64,000 bases of DNA from Gigaspora margarita (GCA_009809945.1 WTPW01000358.1:197864-261863); one strand, 5' to 3'; shown: positions 1-12,478, counted from the first letter of the stretch. A program made the numbers and translations. The notes: generated by a model not told the origin, from the letters alone.

Positions 1-2245
1 CTTTCCAATGAGTATTATAAAGATTATAGTCAATATTACGAGTATGGGTCCATTGATCAAAATGGTTATGAATATAGTCCTTAATAGTGTGAGGTTCTGT
101 AATAGTGCTTGTATCTGTATTAATATTATTGAATTTAACTGGATCTTTATAGCGACTAAGAATACTATTTATTATTGAAGTTGGGTTGGTAGCAAGTTTG
201 TTGCATCTTTTAGAAATAGCATTATTAATTTGTTGTCTTATTTCTTTAGTATTTTCAATATTATGAGCATAAAATAATGCTTTCTATTCAAGATTTGTAG
301 TAGAAATCCAGTTTGGTAGTAGGTTATGTGTAGTTGGTAGTAATGGAATATTAACTTGGTGCTGAGTATTAATATAATTAATGTTTTGGTTGAGATGTAA
401 TGGAATAGAAGTTTGATTTTTGATTACAATCTTGATTTGTCTAATAATATTGCTAAGTTTTTTGAGATTGTGGTGAAGTTAAGTTGCTTTGGATAAGAAA
501 TTGTGCTAAAAATTGTGAACTTTAAATTTTTTGTAGAGAATATATTGAAGAGCAGCATTAATTATACTTGTTTGAATTTTGTGCCAAGTTGTTTCAAGTA
601 ATTCTATAGTATTTGTTGATAGTGGAGTATGGTTTAGAGTCAAATTTTGGGTTACTTGATCTGAAAAATTTTGCCATTGTTCAGAATTCATAGACTTGTA
701 GTCAAAGACTTTTCTACGAGTTTTAGTACTATATCTTCTGGTTTTAAAAAGAGTATATGGAAATGACCATCTTGATATTAGAATAGTATAATCACTATTA
801 GTACTTGTGTTAGATTGATCAGTTTCAAATTTAGAAAGATATCTTAGAATAGGATTATGTCCCAAATATAATCAATAGTGCTTTGGTATCTGCTACTTTG
901 CCCAGTTGGTAAGGATGATTGTGTATGTTCTGCAAGATTATACATGTTATTAAACTGAAGGAATTGGAGTGATTTGTATTTAATTGCTGATNATATATTA
1001 TTTTGAGATGCATTAAAGTNTCCCATAATAATTNGTTGNATATTATTGTTAANAGATTGGTTTNTCCATTGAATAACATTATTTTGTATATCCAGACTAA
1101 GTTGTAAATTATCTGAAGGTAAGTAAACTGATATAATTCTAAATTTAAAGTCATGTTTAAAGAANAGGTCAATAGCAACTGCATATCCAGGATAGGTAAG
1201 AATATTATGAATATGTGGTTTAAGTATGTTAGAAATCATNATTGNNGTGCCTGCTTTGGAGCTATCAGTACTTGCCCAAAAGTATGAGAATTGTGAAGAT
1301 TTAATAAAGTAGGTAGAGGAGTTATTAGAAGATATTTTAGTTTCAGTAATACAACTAATCTGAATGTCATGTGAGAGACAATAATGTTACCACATTAGCT
1401 TTTTGAGGTTGTTGTTATATCCTTGAACATTATATGTGCATATTGATAGATTAAGAGGAGAAATCTGATCTTGAGCTTGCTCTAAGTTACTTGTAGATAT
1501 AGCTCTTGGTATTGAATAACTTAATTTGAATGGAACGTTATTAAAGAGACTAAAATCCTCAAAAGGTACAAAAAAGTGATTAGGTAAAAGATGTTTATGT
1601 AGTAAATAAATATGTGCTTCTGGAAAATAATAGTCAATTCTNCTATATTTAATAGAGATTCTGATATACTGTTGTGAATAGAACATTGGATATTCATCTT
1701 GTAAATAGGTTAAAAAGGAGCCAACAGTTTGTGGTGAAGGTAAAGATTGTAATCTGTGATTAGTATAAGAATTTGTTGTAGCATATTGATGGCTCATAAA
1801 TCTCTGATGAATTTGGATAGAAATCAGTGTTTGTTTCTTCTATAGTATTAGTATGTATAGTTGATATATTGAGGTTGTTGTCAGATTTATCTGGTAACAA
1901 TTCGTATTCATTGTATATCTCTTGTTCTACAGTATAAATAGAGCTATATTGTTGTATAGGTAATGATAGATGAGTATGATATTGGAGTAGTACTTTAGTG
2001 TAACATGATGATATGGTATCTAAAGTACTAGGATTAATTTCTGTAGAGGCACTCACCATTTCAAGCTCAGTTTTCACAGCTGCACAAGATACCATAGCCT
2101 GTCCTATAGATTGGGTTTGGCTATTATAAACCTGGTCCTCTGCATAAATGAACTTAACCACCTGTTCAATTACCTCATTCTCTTCTGAAAATGGCCCACT
2201 AAAAGTGGAGAACATCATTATTTCAGAAGCAGTGGCTGCATTCAT
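1..2245 (-). pseudogene. LINE ORF2: AP-type endonuclease domain and start of the RT region, broken
   Basis: The endonuclease domain begins with a TYNVQGYN-like strand (about 1420-1445). It continues through an ITETKIS motif (about 1325-1350) and IIMGxFNAS, the metal/phosphate-binding motif around 1010-1035 with its Asp hidden by an N. It ends with STIDYIW near 865-890, the usual final segment before the RT linker. A stop interrupts it at 1387-1389. A frameshift near 862 joins STIDYIW to HNPILRYLSKF in another frame. Downstream, 505 to 1 still reads as the linker before RT (for example RCNKLATNP and FDQWTHTR), with one TAG near 289. A 161-codon frame at 1760-2245 would be the N-terminal part. 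In the element it would nick target DNA and prime reverse transcription. No catalytic RT motif lies inside the window. Confidence 0.75.
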
Positions 2246-4798
2246 GTGGTCTACAGAAATATTTATTGAAAAGAATTATATGAAGATGTTGTAATATGGG
2301 ATTCTTGTTGTATATTAGAGTTTGAATTAGAAACATTTTCTATATTATTTGTATCTGATATAATAATATCATCATTCACAGATGAGTTTGAAGGTTGTTG
2401 AGTTGGTAGAAGATTGGTTTGTGAGTTGGTGGAATCATTAGTTGTATTAGTATTTGTTTGTACTAAAGGTTTGCTTTTGGTATTAATTTTAGTACTTGAA
2501 GTAGGATTATAAAAGATAGATTTGATACTTGGTTTTTTGAATTGGACCTTAAATTTCTCAAATAGAATTTTTTGAGCTTCTGGGTAAAATTTTTTGTTAT
2601 ATGCATCTTGAATAGATGCAATAGATGGCTTATCTTCTTTAAGAATATAGAAGTAGGTTATTTTCTAGCTAGAAAGTCAGTATTAATTGGTTTAGCAGTA
2701 ATTTTTCAATTGTACTATGAAGACCAAGGTTATTGATTTGGTCATTAATAGCTGCAGCCTTGTTGTATGCATTGAAGAAGTTATAGAAATATAAACTAAG
2801 TTACGCTTGATTAGTTTCTTCTTTGTTGAAATTATTAAGTTCAAGAAATTGTTGTTCAGTTTTGGTAGCTAGTTATCGAAATAGAGAAATTGGTGTTCGT
2901 TTTTGAAATGTAGCAGCATATTGTGCCTCTTTATCAAAAATTGAAAAATCAAGAGTAGGATGATAGTATTTGGGTTTAGAGGTAAATTTTGAGGAGCTGG
3001 AAAATGTTCAAAAGATTCTGTAAAGAAAGAGGTATATAAGTTTTGAACATCATGCTCAATATCTGAAGGCAATGTAGAGCAATTTTCTGAATTGCAGGTA
3101 TGAATATAGTAAAGTGCTGCTTGAAAACACAGTTGAATTTGTTCACGTAAAGAGTCAATAGATGTAATTTTAAATTCTAATGGAAGAAGTGCATTGCATG
3201 TATCACTAAGTTTGAGTGCAATTTGGTGCTTAATATAGTTATATGTTTTTTTTGGTCAATTTTTGTAAATTGTCATTTATAGGTTTCAAAAAACTTTTCA
3301 AACCATGTATTAAAGTTTTTAAATATGGTTTAAGAGAAGGGATTTTAAAAGATTGTAAAATTGCTTCTTAGGAATATTGAGAGCAATGTTAATGTTGAAT
3401 TTGGTATCATGTTGAATTTTGAAGAGGGGCTAGTTAATGCTATCTTCACTTATATAGTACTGAAGTCTAAGATAAAATAGGGTATATATTTAAATTTTAA
3501 CAGAATTTGTAGGCATTGATTGTTTGGTATTTGTCATGTAAAATAAGATGTAGACGAGCAAGATTCAATACTACTTGGTTTCGGTTACGTATAGAATAAG
3601 GAGGTATAGAATTGTAAGAGAAAAGTATTTTGGGATAATTGAGTTAAGTAAATAAAGAAGTAGTGAACTCTTTAAGTAAATCAACAAATGTTGAGTGAAT
3701 AAACTCAAATGGAATTGTAATCGATTTGTCAATAGAGGTGTTGGCTTCATATATAAAATCAGTAAGAAATTTAGGTCTTTTACTAGCCATAGCTTTAATT
3801 AAATACTTGTAGTTAAATTTAGATTCAGGTGTATTGTCAGTAGCAGGTCTGGTAATTTTTCCTGGATAAATATCAATAAAATGAGGTTTAACAAAATCTA
3901 GAATTTGGTAGGCTAAGGTGTTACTGAATTTCATATTTTGTTTCATTTCTTGTATTACTGGATATTCTTTAAACCAGTCTAAATCATTATAAGTATCTCT
4001 TGATTGTTTTGGCTTTTGTGTTTCTTTTTTGGCCTGGTTAGAGTCTTTAATTTTTTGAAGAAAAGAATGGTAAATAGCTTTTTTATCTATAGAAGACATT
4101 TGTCGAAGTTTAAGAATAACAATTAAGGNTTTTTGTTCAAGTGTAAGTGGAGTTTTAGAATTGAGTGGTTTGAGTTTAATATCAAGAATTTGTGGAGCAC
4201 AAGTTTGGTGAAGTATGCAAAAATTTCTAAAAAGACAAGCTACAGCATAGTCTGGAGCATGACTATTTTGTTCTGTAGCTACACGTGGAATATTTTTGAT
4301 TTTACAAATATAACATGTATGGTAGTGTTGAGAGTGAGCAATAATTGCAGTAGGAGTTTTGTCTGTTTGAAAGCATGGAAATAGCAATTTTGGATTGGCA
4401 GTATGTAATTCTAGTTGTTTATATGTTTTGGTATTTGGAGAGGATAGAAGTTCATCACTAATTTTTTTAAATTTTTTAGCAGAAATTGAAGTTGTAGTTT
4501 GGGTTGAAGGTTGGCCAATTTTAGTTGGATGGTTAATTCTGTAATATTGAGAAGTAAAGCTAGTATGATATTTTTTGCAATAGCATGTGCCAATAGTAGG
4601 TTGCTCTGGAACTTGAAAATAATGTTGTTTTTTAGTTCCTTGAATATCACATGATTCTGAATTAAAGCTCAGTGAAAGAACTTTTAATGAGCTTGGGTTG
4701 TTTTCATTCATTCCAATTCCATAATGGTCTCTATATTTGGAATAGTAGTAGTCCATATTATAGCTATCAGGTTCTTCTGAAGAAGTTAAAGTTGGCAT
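2246..4798 (-). pseudogene. LINE ORF1-like protein, N-terminal 384 codons open, C-terminal part broken
   Basis: The reading frame starts at ATG 4798 and stays open to 3644 (384 codons). It has clustered Cys/His residues: C72-x-C74 with H78 and H90, C162-x2-C165, and C188/C194/H197/C200. These could form zinc-binding knuckles of the kind used by ORF1 nucleic-acid-binding proteins, but they do not match a standard CCHC spacing. From 3640 to about 2250 the same strand carries short frames in shifting phase. They end in a low-complexity Asn/Ser/Thr-rich stretch just before ORF2. The position directly upstream of an endonuclease-bearing ORF2 supports ORF1. I do not recognise the family by name. 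Confidence 0.55.
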
Positions 4799-4939
4799 TG
4801 TATTGGTATAATTTGGTTTGATAAAAGGTATAGTTTGTATATAGTAATAAGTTAATATAAAAGAGATTAAAGAGGGCTTTACGAAAAGTTATAATTGGTT
4901 TCATGTAACATAATACCAATAAGCCCAGTATAGGTTACA

Positions 4940-4998
4940 CAAGTCACATGTTTAAAAGTCATGTGTTAAAGGTCACGTGTTACACAAGTCACGTGTTA
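4940..4998. promoter_or_regulatory. Cluster of four CACGTG/CACATG-type E-boxes upstream of the LINE ORF1
   Basis: Four hexamers lie within 51 bases: CACATG at 4945-4950, CATGTG at 4960-4965, and CACGTG at 4974-4979 and 4990-4995. Each sits in a variant of the word GTCACGTGTTA, spaced about 15 bases apart. The cluster is 140-190 bases upstream of the ORF1 start codon (minus strand), where a LINE internal promoter or 5' UTR would be. bHLH factors bind CANNTG sites in fungi; use as a promoter here is inferred. Confidence 0.35.
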
Positions 4999-5167
4999 CT
5001 CAAGTTTCACAATAATGATTAACTTAGGTAACAATACTATGTGCAAATTAAAAATAGGTACAAAAAAGGTAAATATTTGTTTTGTGTAAACTTAAATAAT
5101 AATTTGTGCAGCTAATTAGAACCACTAATTTTGAGATAATAAAAAATGTGGGTTGCACGATTTAGGG

Positions 5168-5193
5168 GGCGTTTATGTTATACAAAAAACGCC
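5168..5193. repeat. Small hairpin, GGCGTTT...AAACGCC
   Basis: Seven-base arms at 5168-5174 and 5187-5193 flank a 12-base loop. They lie in otherwise AT-rich DNA upstream of the LINE copy. No function can be assigned. Confidence 0.4.
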
Positions 5194-5629
5194 TAATAAT
5201 TTTTGTAAAAAAAGAAAAAAAAGAAAAAAGAAAAGTGTATAAAAAAATCAATAGTATTTTGAATATATTTCTGTTAGTTTTAGGGCCACAAGCATGAAAC
5301 ACAGCTTGTTATAATAGAAAAAATGGGCTTTTCAACCTTTTCTAAATTTGCAGAATAGATTAAGAAGACAGTTTTGTATATATTTTAAAAAGAATACAAT
5401 TTTAGACCAAAAGGTCTTTACTTAATGAGTTTAAAGACTTTTGCAATAATATTTAAATATTATATGTTTTTTTGGGAGCAGAACAAGTTTATTTAGGGGC
5501 AGTAACCAAGTTAACTTAATAAAATTTAGAGTTATAAGATATTTTTAAATATTTAAATTAAGAAAATTAGCAAACAAGTGATCGACAGAGAGAGTGCATC
5601 TCATTATAGAGGGAATTCTACTTAATTAA

Positions 5630-6420
5630 TTTACTTACTGCAAGAAATTATGAATAATTTGTAAAATTTCAAGTAATATAATATTTTTAATAATTTTATT
5701 AATAAAATTATACAAAATGCCATAATTCTCTAAATTTTACTAATTGCTTCTAACTTTTGTTCTAAGTAAATTTGTTTTGTGTCAAAAACTACATTATTTT
5801 ATTTTTTAAAAAATTCAAGACAAAGATGCTTAATTTTGAATTTTGATAACAATTTCCAAAATCAAGCATCCTTTTTTTCAAATTTTAAGGAAAGTATGTT
5901 ATAATATACTGTTTTGATATATTTTAATGCTAACAAGTTTCTTATTGCAAGAAATAATAATCCATTACTAAAATATCAAATAAAATAGTATTTTTAATAA
6001 TAAAATTATACAAAGTACTATGTTATATAAATTTTACTAATTTATTCTAACTTTTTGTATAAGTAAGCTTGTTTAGCACTAAAATATATTATTTTGGTAT
6101 ATTTTATTTATTTTATATAAAGTTTGAGACAAAGATACTTAATTTTAAATTTTGATAAAAATTTCAAAGTTAAACATATTTTTTCAAAATTTAAGAAAAA
6201 TAAAATAGAATATACTAATTTGATGTAGTTTTTAGTTCTAATCAAGTTTGCTTAGTGTATGAAATTATATTCAATTAGTAAAATTTTAAATAATTTATAT
6301 TTTTAATAATTTTATTAATAAAATTATACAAAATAATATAAATATCTAAATTTTACTTATTAATTATTATTTCTTTCTCTAAGTATGTTTTCAAAAATAA
6401 GCTACCTTTTTTGGATGATT
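5630..6420. repeat. Degenerate tandem repeat, unit about 308 bp, about 2.5 copies
   Basis: The block around GAAAT followed by a TTTTTAATAATTTTATTAAT-like run recurs at 5644, 5951 and 6261, so the period is 307-310 bases. Each unit also has an 'AAATTTTACTAATT' segment and a 'GACAAAGATRCTTAATTTT' segment in the same order. Copies are strongly diverged, with small indels. Shorter relatives of the element 'TAGCTTATTTTTAG' follow at about 6441, 6838 and 6907, so the array may once have reached about 6950. No coding potential was seen. Confidence 0.6.
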
Positions 6421-7269
6421 TTGGATATAAAAAATTCAGAGTAGCTTATTTTTAGATATAATTGATTTTTGGTTAATCACAAATAGTTAGTATATAGTAA
6501 AGTCTAAATTCTACTATGTAAATCCATTATTAGTACTTAAGTAAACTTGTTTCAAGACTATAATACATATATATTGAAAGTTGCATCATAATTGGACATA
6601 TTTTATTATTTGACTATTATTTTTATATTCAAGGAATATATTTTATTAACAAAATTTTAATTTTTTTTGTTGAAAGTAAAAATTAAAATTCAATTAATAA
6701 AAAGTTTTCTTATTTTGTTAAAAATTTTAAAATACATGTAGTTTTATCTTCTGAATAGGTTTACTTAAGTGATTTTAACCAATTTATATAGTAAAGTTTG
6801 AACTTTACTATGTAACAACTGTTATTGATCATGGGGTAGCTTATTTTTAGATCAAAGATGTTTTTTTTTTAGGCTTTTGACCAAAAGAGGAGTAGCTATT
6901 TTTGGAGATAGCTTATTTTTAGCAACATATATTAAACTTGTTTAGCATTCAAATATACTTATACTATATTTTACCATGTAAGATACCTGGGTACGATTTA
7001 ATTTTACATAGTAAAAAAATTTATTTGTACTTCTAAATATTTTGTATAGTATAGAGTATGTTGTATAGGGGGTCTTTTGTAAGGAGTGTATATTAACCCA
7101 TAAGTAAAAAAATTATTATTAGTAAATTAGCCTTTGATTTGTACTCAGGTTTGTACAAACCATCACAACAAATAGCCTTAAAATATACCCAGTACAAATC
7201 AAGAGTGGTATTGACCAAATAGAGTATTTTTTATAGTAAATTATAGTATGTATATTTAGACTAAAACTA

Positions 7270-7400
7270 GGTTGCAAACTTTGGACCAGATCTGGATCAA
7301 ACTTATAATTGAGTTTGAATCTGGTCTGGGTTTGAAATATTGTAAAATTTAAAGTTTGAGTCTGGGTTTGAACACAGTTTAGGCCAGACCAAATTTGAAC
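7270..7400. repeat. Short-word repeat region (TTTGA-RTCTGG type)
   Basis: The words TTTGAATCTGGTCTGGGTTTGA and TTTGAGTCTGGGTTTGAAC recur side by side, with an inverted relative (GGACCAGATCTGGATC) at their left. The clustered pyrimidine/purine-skewed words resemble the subterminal regions of the hAT-like elements elsewhere in the window. No matching partner end was found nearby. The apparent minus-strand reading frame over it is probably a by-product of the repeat. Confidence 0.3.
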
Positions 7401-7419
7401 TAAACTTAAAAGCACTAGG

Positions 7420-7656
7420 GTAAGTCAGTAGAAATGCATTATATTTTTTAAGTAAATTTTTTTAAAGCTTTAAGCAAAAATAACTCAACTATAACTTTAT
7501 TAAATTTAATAAAAATTTTTTTAAACCTATTTAAAAATTTGTGAATTTATTTAAAAAAATTTTTACTAAATTTGATTAAGTTTTCACTAAATTATTTTTG
7601 TTTGAAAATTCAAAAAAAAATTATTAAAAAACATATACTGTGTTTCTACTGACTCA
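7420..7656. mobile_element. Foldback MITE, about 237 bp
   Basis: The left end GTAAGTCAGTAGAAA (7420-7434) matches the reverse complement of the right end TTTCTACTGACTCAC (7642-7656) with one mismatch. The match continues imperfectly inward, so most of the element could fold into one long stem. I see no convincing target-site duplication. There is no coding sequence, so it would depend on an outside transposase. Confidence 0.6.
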
Positions 7657-10500
7657 CTTCCATATTTAAATGCTTAATTTCTCTTTATATTATTCAAGAT
7701 CTTAGATCATTTAATTTATTTTTTTAAATTAACTTTACAAATCAATCAAAATTCTTCTTCAGGTCTTTGAAGTATTCTTTAAGCCAATTTACTTTATAGT
7801 AAAAATCTATTACATAATTTATTACTTTTTTACTATTACTTCCACTATACTACAAACTAAAAAATAACTATCTATATGCAGAATATTTATATATAGTTGC
7901 CCTTGTAGCTAGTCTGATCAACTTTTACTAATCAAAATCATGTTTACCTTTTGTACTGCTCTTAAAAAAATTATTTCTTGGGCTATAAATTGGATTAAAA
8001 TTCATTTCTATAAATTTTATTTTAACTTTATTAAACTAAATAAGTTTTGGCACTTAAATACAGATAAATTAAGTGAGCTTCAATTCTTGAATATAATTTA
8101 AACTTTGCATTTATACAAAAAAGTATACTCCACATAATAGCTTTTTTAAATTAATAATAAGCAAGACCTAATTTTAATATCAAAAAAAAATATGTAAAAA
8201 AAGATCTATAATTTAAAAAAATAATCTTTATTTATAAAATATTAATGCAATGAGTGGTGCATTTGTGCAATGATACTATAATAAGTTTTGTATTTGTAAT
8301 GCATAATCTTCAAATTATCACATGATAAATAATATGATTTGTTATTGAATACTTTTGTAAAAAAAAAGATTTTCTAAAAGATAATATCAATAACAAAAAA
8401 TAATTATCTTAAAAAAATAAAGAAATAAACTTTTGGATATAATATATGCACCTTAACTTAACTGTGTGCATTATTAAATTTATATAGTGCAAGATACCTA
8501 TACTAGACAATAATTTTCAAAATACTAAACCTTTTACAAAGACAATATTTTAAAATAAACTTTGTTTTTTATAATGTGCTCTACAAACTTACTAATCAGA
8601 TTTTTAAAATAATAAGTTTGTAAAAAGTTAGCATTTAAAGTTTGCTTAAAGTTTATTTTATATATAAATATTAATATTTTAGTATCGACTTTCTAGCTAG
8701 CTAATTTTTATTATATTTTTTTAAAAAATTTTTTATAGTATAAATCTGCAGTATAGATACTGATTGAAAATCTTTATGATCGTAATAATAATATAGGTAT
8801 TAACTCTCATCAATACGGAATGGTAAATAGCTCTGTCCATAATTAACGAACTACAAATTAAAATACTAACTTTTGTAGTCACCGAAACAAAGTTAGTTTA
8901 TGAAAATTTAATAATAAATCTTTCAATGGTATCTTATTGATTTGATTAATTGTAATTAATTGAAGTTTTCTGTGCTCTTCGAACTGTTTACAAAAAGTTG
9001 AACAAATTCGTTTCTTTAATAATGCACAAACTGTTATATTCAGCTAAACTCTGGTTTAAAATTTGAGAAGAGTATACGAATATCCATATATATTTTGTAG
9101 TCAGAATGGAATATTTGTGGAATCCAAATTAATTTAAATTGAAATAAAATTCTAAACTGACTCAGTGTGCTAGAGAATTCGAATTCACTTAATAAGTGGA
9201 TTTAGAAATAATGTAATTAATTAATCGCTATCAAATCACTAAAAATACTTTATATAAAAAGTAAAAAAAAAATGCAAATCTTTTTAATTTGTCAAAACAC
9301 TTAGATAATAAACATTTTAAAAATAACTTATGCGAAAACTTACTTAACAAATTTCTTTATAGCATGTTTGCTAACCGATATAGTGATCTTTTATTATACG
9401 AAAAGATTATAGTTTCTGTATTAAAATTTTACAAGTTCTGTCAAACACAACTATACGAGCTGCAAAGGAACAGAACATTGACAAATCCTTATTAAAATTG
9501 AGTCAAATTTAGCAGTATATCCGTTGACAGAGCATATGGAATACACGTAGTTTGTAGCTTACATCAAGATTTTTAAAATCATAGGTCTTTAAAACTATGG
9601 GGTGTAGATGTTAATTAAATTTAAAATTTTAAATTAAAAAACATTTTTTTTTTTAAATTTAGATCGTTCAATAATACTATTATGTTTGCATTTGTTCGTT
9701 AAATTTTTAGAAATCAATATTTTACTGAATAAAAAGCAAGTCAGGTTCTGAAATCGCACAATTGATATCACAAACAGGTAATATAAAATGTAGTTGTAAA
9801 GGTAAATGTGAAAAAATCACCGCAAAGGTAAAAAGGCAGTTGTCTTGTAGTAGCTGTCATACTATAATCACACTTGTGATAATATAATGCAGCTAGCGAG
9901 TATATGTACAAGTAACTTTGAAATATATTGCTCATAAATTGAATGCAAACATTTTTGATTTAAAAATAAATATATGCTAAGTGGATTCGATATTAAGTTA
10001 TTTCAAAATTCTTTGCCTGTTTGAGTAGATTTTAATTTAAGTATATTTAGAACAACTTAAGTTGATTTTGGAATCCGCATAAATTCCATTTTGAAATACA
10101 ACATATATATTTGTTTTTTTTTTTTTTATAATAAATTATCTTTAAATGGTCTAAAAGCTTACTTCTGATTTATGATAGTTATACCAAAACTTTTACTCTC
10201 GTTATAAACCTATAGGTTACTACCCAATCCAGTTATATATGATATTAACAAATTATGTTTTATGTTTTATGTTTGATTATATTATTATCATGATAAATTT
10301 AAAATATTCATACTAAATAGGACTAAAGAACAGACTACTGTTTCTTTTCTCATAGAATACAGTTTAGTCTGTATTACATTAATGTGTGCAAATTGTTTTA
10401 TTGTGTGCATTTTTTTAGTTACCCTTGAAAGTAACTGACTACGTTCCGAATATTTAAAGGATGTTTATTGGATGTATACGCTTTTTATACGATAATTTTT
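7657..10500. other. AT-rich intergenic DNA, no gene recognised
   Basis: Only short frames without recognisable motifs occur here. A TGCGAAAAC-containing frame at 9289-9495 has no start codon, no homology cue and AT-rich codons. I see no tRNA, element ends or clear repeats in this stretch. Confidence 0.6.
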
Positions 10501-10511
10501 AATCAAAAATT

Positions 10512-10730
10512 TTATTTTTTTACATCCCATAAAACATCGTAATGAAAACAGTATGAACATAACTCCCTTTCGGAAAATTGACTCCATTCCGAACAATTCC
10601 TAACAATTTTAGAACAACCATTTTTTATAGGGCATATTTTCCCAATTCCAGTATCAGTCCTACCTTCTACAACGCATGTACATACAGTATCATTAACATT
10701 TTTATTAATTTTTTCTTGACGACTTAGCAA
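10512..10730 (-). CDS. Possible small Cys-rich protein or exon, unrecognised
   Basis: This 72-codon frame has eight cysteines, with CTC, CPIKNGC and CSYC patterns and an aromatic C-terminus. Its composition looks more protein-like than its surroundings. It lacks an ATG: the frame opens after a TAG at about 10753 and the only starts are TTG codons. It could therefore be an exon, a fragment or chance. Upstream in frame is a short hydrophobic run (FLLLIILLL), which could be the end of a signal sequence. No family is recognised. Confidence 0.2.
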   Translation of the reverse strand: MLSRQEKINKNVNDTVCTCVVEGRTDTGIGKICPIKNGCSKIVRNCSEWSQFSERELCSYCFHYDVLWDVKK

Positions 10731-10801
10731 AAGAATGATTAGTAAAAGAAACTATGAATTCATCATACAATATTTCTTAAATCACTGATAATTTTAATAA
10801 A

Positions 10802-11137
10802 CTGAATACATCGGCGGATATGAATAATCCAGACGGAATGTATAGGCTCGGATATTGTTGCGAATATGGAATTGGAATTGAAAAGAATGAAAACAAGGCA
10901 ATCACATATTATCAAAAGTCTGCAGATATGAATAATTCTTACGGAATGTATCAAATTGGCTATTGTTACTACTTAGGAATTGGAGTTAAAGCAGATAAGA
11001 ATAAAGCATTTTCATATTATTTGAAGGCCGCCTGAGCAGGTAATTCCATGGGAATTTGGAAAACTGCCATTTGTTACTATGATGGAATTGGCGTAGAAAG
11101 AAATGAAGATAAATTTGTAGAATGGATTAAAAAGTGA
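10802..11137 (+). pseudogene. Sel1-like repeat gene fragment with in-frame stop
   Basis: The frame encodes about three Sel1-like (SLR) repeats of roughly 36 residues each. The pattern is A-D-M-N-N-x-x-G-M-Y-x-x-G-Y-C-x-x-x-G-I-G-x-x-x-x-x-x-K-A-x-x-Y-Y-x-K. The third repeat is cut by a TGA at 11033-11035. The same frame then resumes (GNSMGIW, CYYDGIGVERN) to a final TGA at 11135-11137. There is no N-terminal domain and no start that makes biological sense. Sel1 repeats form alpha-solenoid protein-binding scaffolds. In Glomeromycotina they are often fused to kinases and hugely amplified, so this is most likely a stranded gene copy. Confidence 0.75.
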
Positions 11138-11281
11138 TTAATGTCTGATTTTTATGTTTGTAGTTTATTTTGAAATATCTCTTATACAATTTTAATTATT
11201 AGGGAGTAAGCATAAAGAGCTTTTGTTGAACCATTTATCAGCAATTTAAGCACATATTTATTGTTAGTGAAATTTTAGCCC

Positions 11282-12420
11282 GTAAGTATAAAGAACATTC
11301 AATAATTTTACGAAATCAAAACAGTAGGATAAGTTTACAAAAAAAGAACATAAATACTTATTTACCATTTAATTTCTTTCATTGTGTGGGTACAAAAGTG
11401 CTTTTAATATTTTTACTAAATAAAAGCAAACCACAAAACAAGAACATAAATACTTAATTTACTATTACGCCAAACCATTCATTCGCACTAAGTTAATGGG
11501 TGAGTATAAAAGAATATTTAATAATTTTACTACATAAAACAGCAAAACAAATTCACCAAACAAGATCTAATTGCCATTGTGTACAATCATTACATACTCA
11601 TTAATAATTTTGTTCAGCACGTGAGTATAAAGAACAATTAATAACGTTACGAGATAAACCAGCAAAACAAATTCACAAAACAAAAGCATATTAATTTATT
11701 ATTCCATACAAATCATTTTGTTCGCATTAAGTTTGTAAGTATAAAGAACATTTAATAACTTACAGAATAAAACATCAAAACAAGTTCATTAAACAAGAAT
11801 TTATTAAATATTTAATTTACTATTCCGTATAAATTATTTCATTCAGCTTGTGAGTATAACGAACATGTGAAAAGTTTACGAATAAAACAGAAAAACAAGT
11901 TCATAAAACAACAGCATAAATACTCATTTCATTCGCATCAATCATTCAGCTGTGAGTGTAAAAAATATTTTAATCTTACGAGATAAAACACAGCAAATAA
12001 GTTCACAAAGCAAGAACATAAGTATTTATTTACCATCATGTGCAAATAATTTCATTCAGTAAGTGAGTATAAACGTAAAACCAGAAAAAAAGTTCACAAA
12101 AAAATATAAATACTTATTTTCCATTACGTACAAATCATTTCACTCACATTAATCATATCATTCAGAGAGTGAGTGTAAAAACATATAATAATTTTACGAA
12201 ATAAAAACAGCAAACAAATTCACAAAACAAGAACATAAATATTTGTTTACCATTACGCACAATTCATTTCATTCGTATTAATTTAGTCGGTGAGATAATA
12301 ATTTTACTGCATAAAAACAACAAAACAAGTTCACAAAACAAGAGCTAAATACTTATTTACCATTATGTACAAATCATTTCATTCGAATTAATTTAGACGG
12401 TGAGTATAAAAAGTGTTTAC
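11282..12420. repeat. Minisatellite, about 11 tandem units of about 112 bp
   Basis: Units start with GTRAGTATAAAGAAC or close variants at 11282, 11386, 11500, 11621, 11735, 11850, 11952, 12063, 12179, 12290 and 12400. Spacings are 102-121 bases. Each unit then carries AATAATTTTACG, ATAAAACAGCAAAACAA, TTCACAAAACAAGAACATAA, ATACTTATTTACCATTACG and CATTTCATTCGCATTAA in that order. Divergence is moderate, mostly point changes and small indels. The array begins about 145 bases after the Sel1 fragment and ends next to a palindrome-rich element. No frame runs through it. Confidence 0.85.
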
Positions 12421-12478
12421 ATTCTGTATAAAGTTAAAATCACGGACTCGAAATCTATTATATAGATTGTATACGTAC

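Larger units (their letters stand above)
1..4798 (-). mobile_element. Degenerate LINE-type (non-LTR) retrotransposon, cut by the left window edge
   Basis: Reading leftwards on the minus strand, the region has an ORF1-like protein (from 4798), then an ORF2 with an endonuclease/exonuclease/phosphatase domain, then the start of a reverse-transcriptase region that leaves the window at position 1. This order is that of LINE-type elements. The copy is dead: there are in-frame stops (for example at 1387-1389) and frameshifts (near 862, 1790 and through 2250-3640). Eleven of the twelve N bases I can see in the window fall here, which suggests an unresolved or collapsed repeat. The 3' end and target-site duplication lie outside the window, so clade and exact boundaries are not determined. 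Confidence 0.8.

Noticed and set aside
7119..7415. 98-codon minus-strand frame rich in TQTQT-like repeats
   Set aside because: Produced by the TTTGARTCTGG word repeats; no protein family signal.
11282..12420. Unit-start GTRAGT motifs as real splice donors
   Set aside because: No matching coding frame or acceptor series; they recur only because the unit is repeated.
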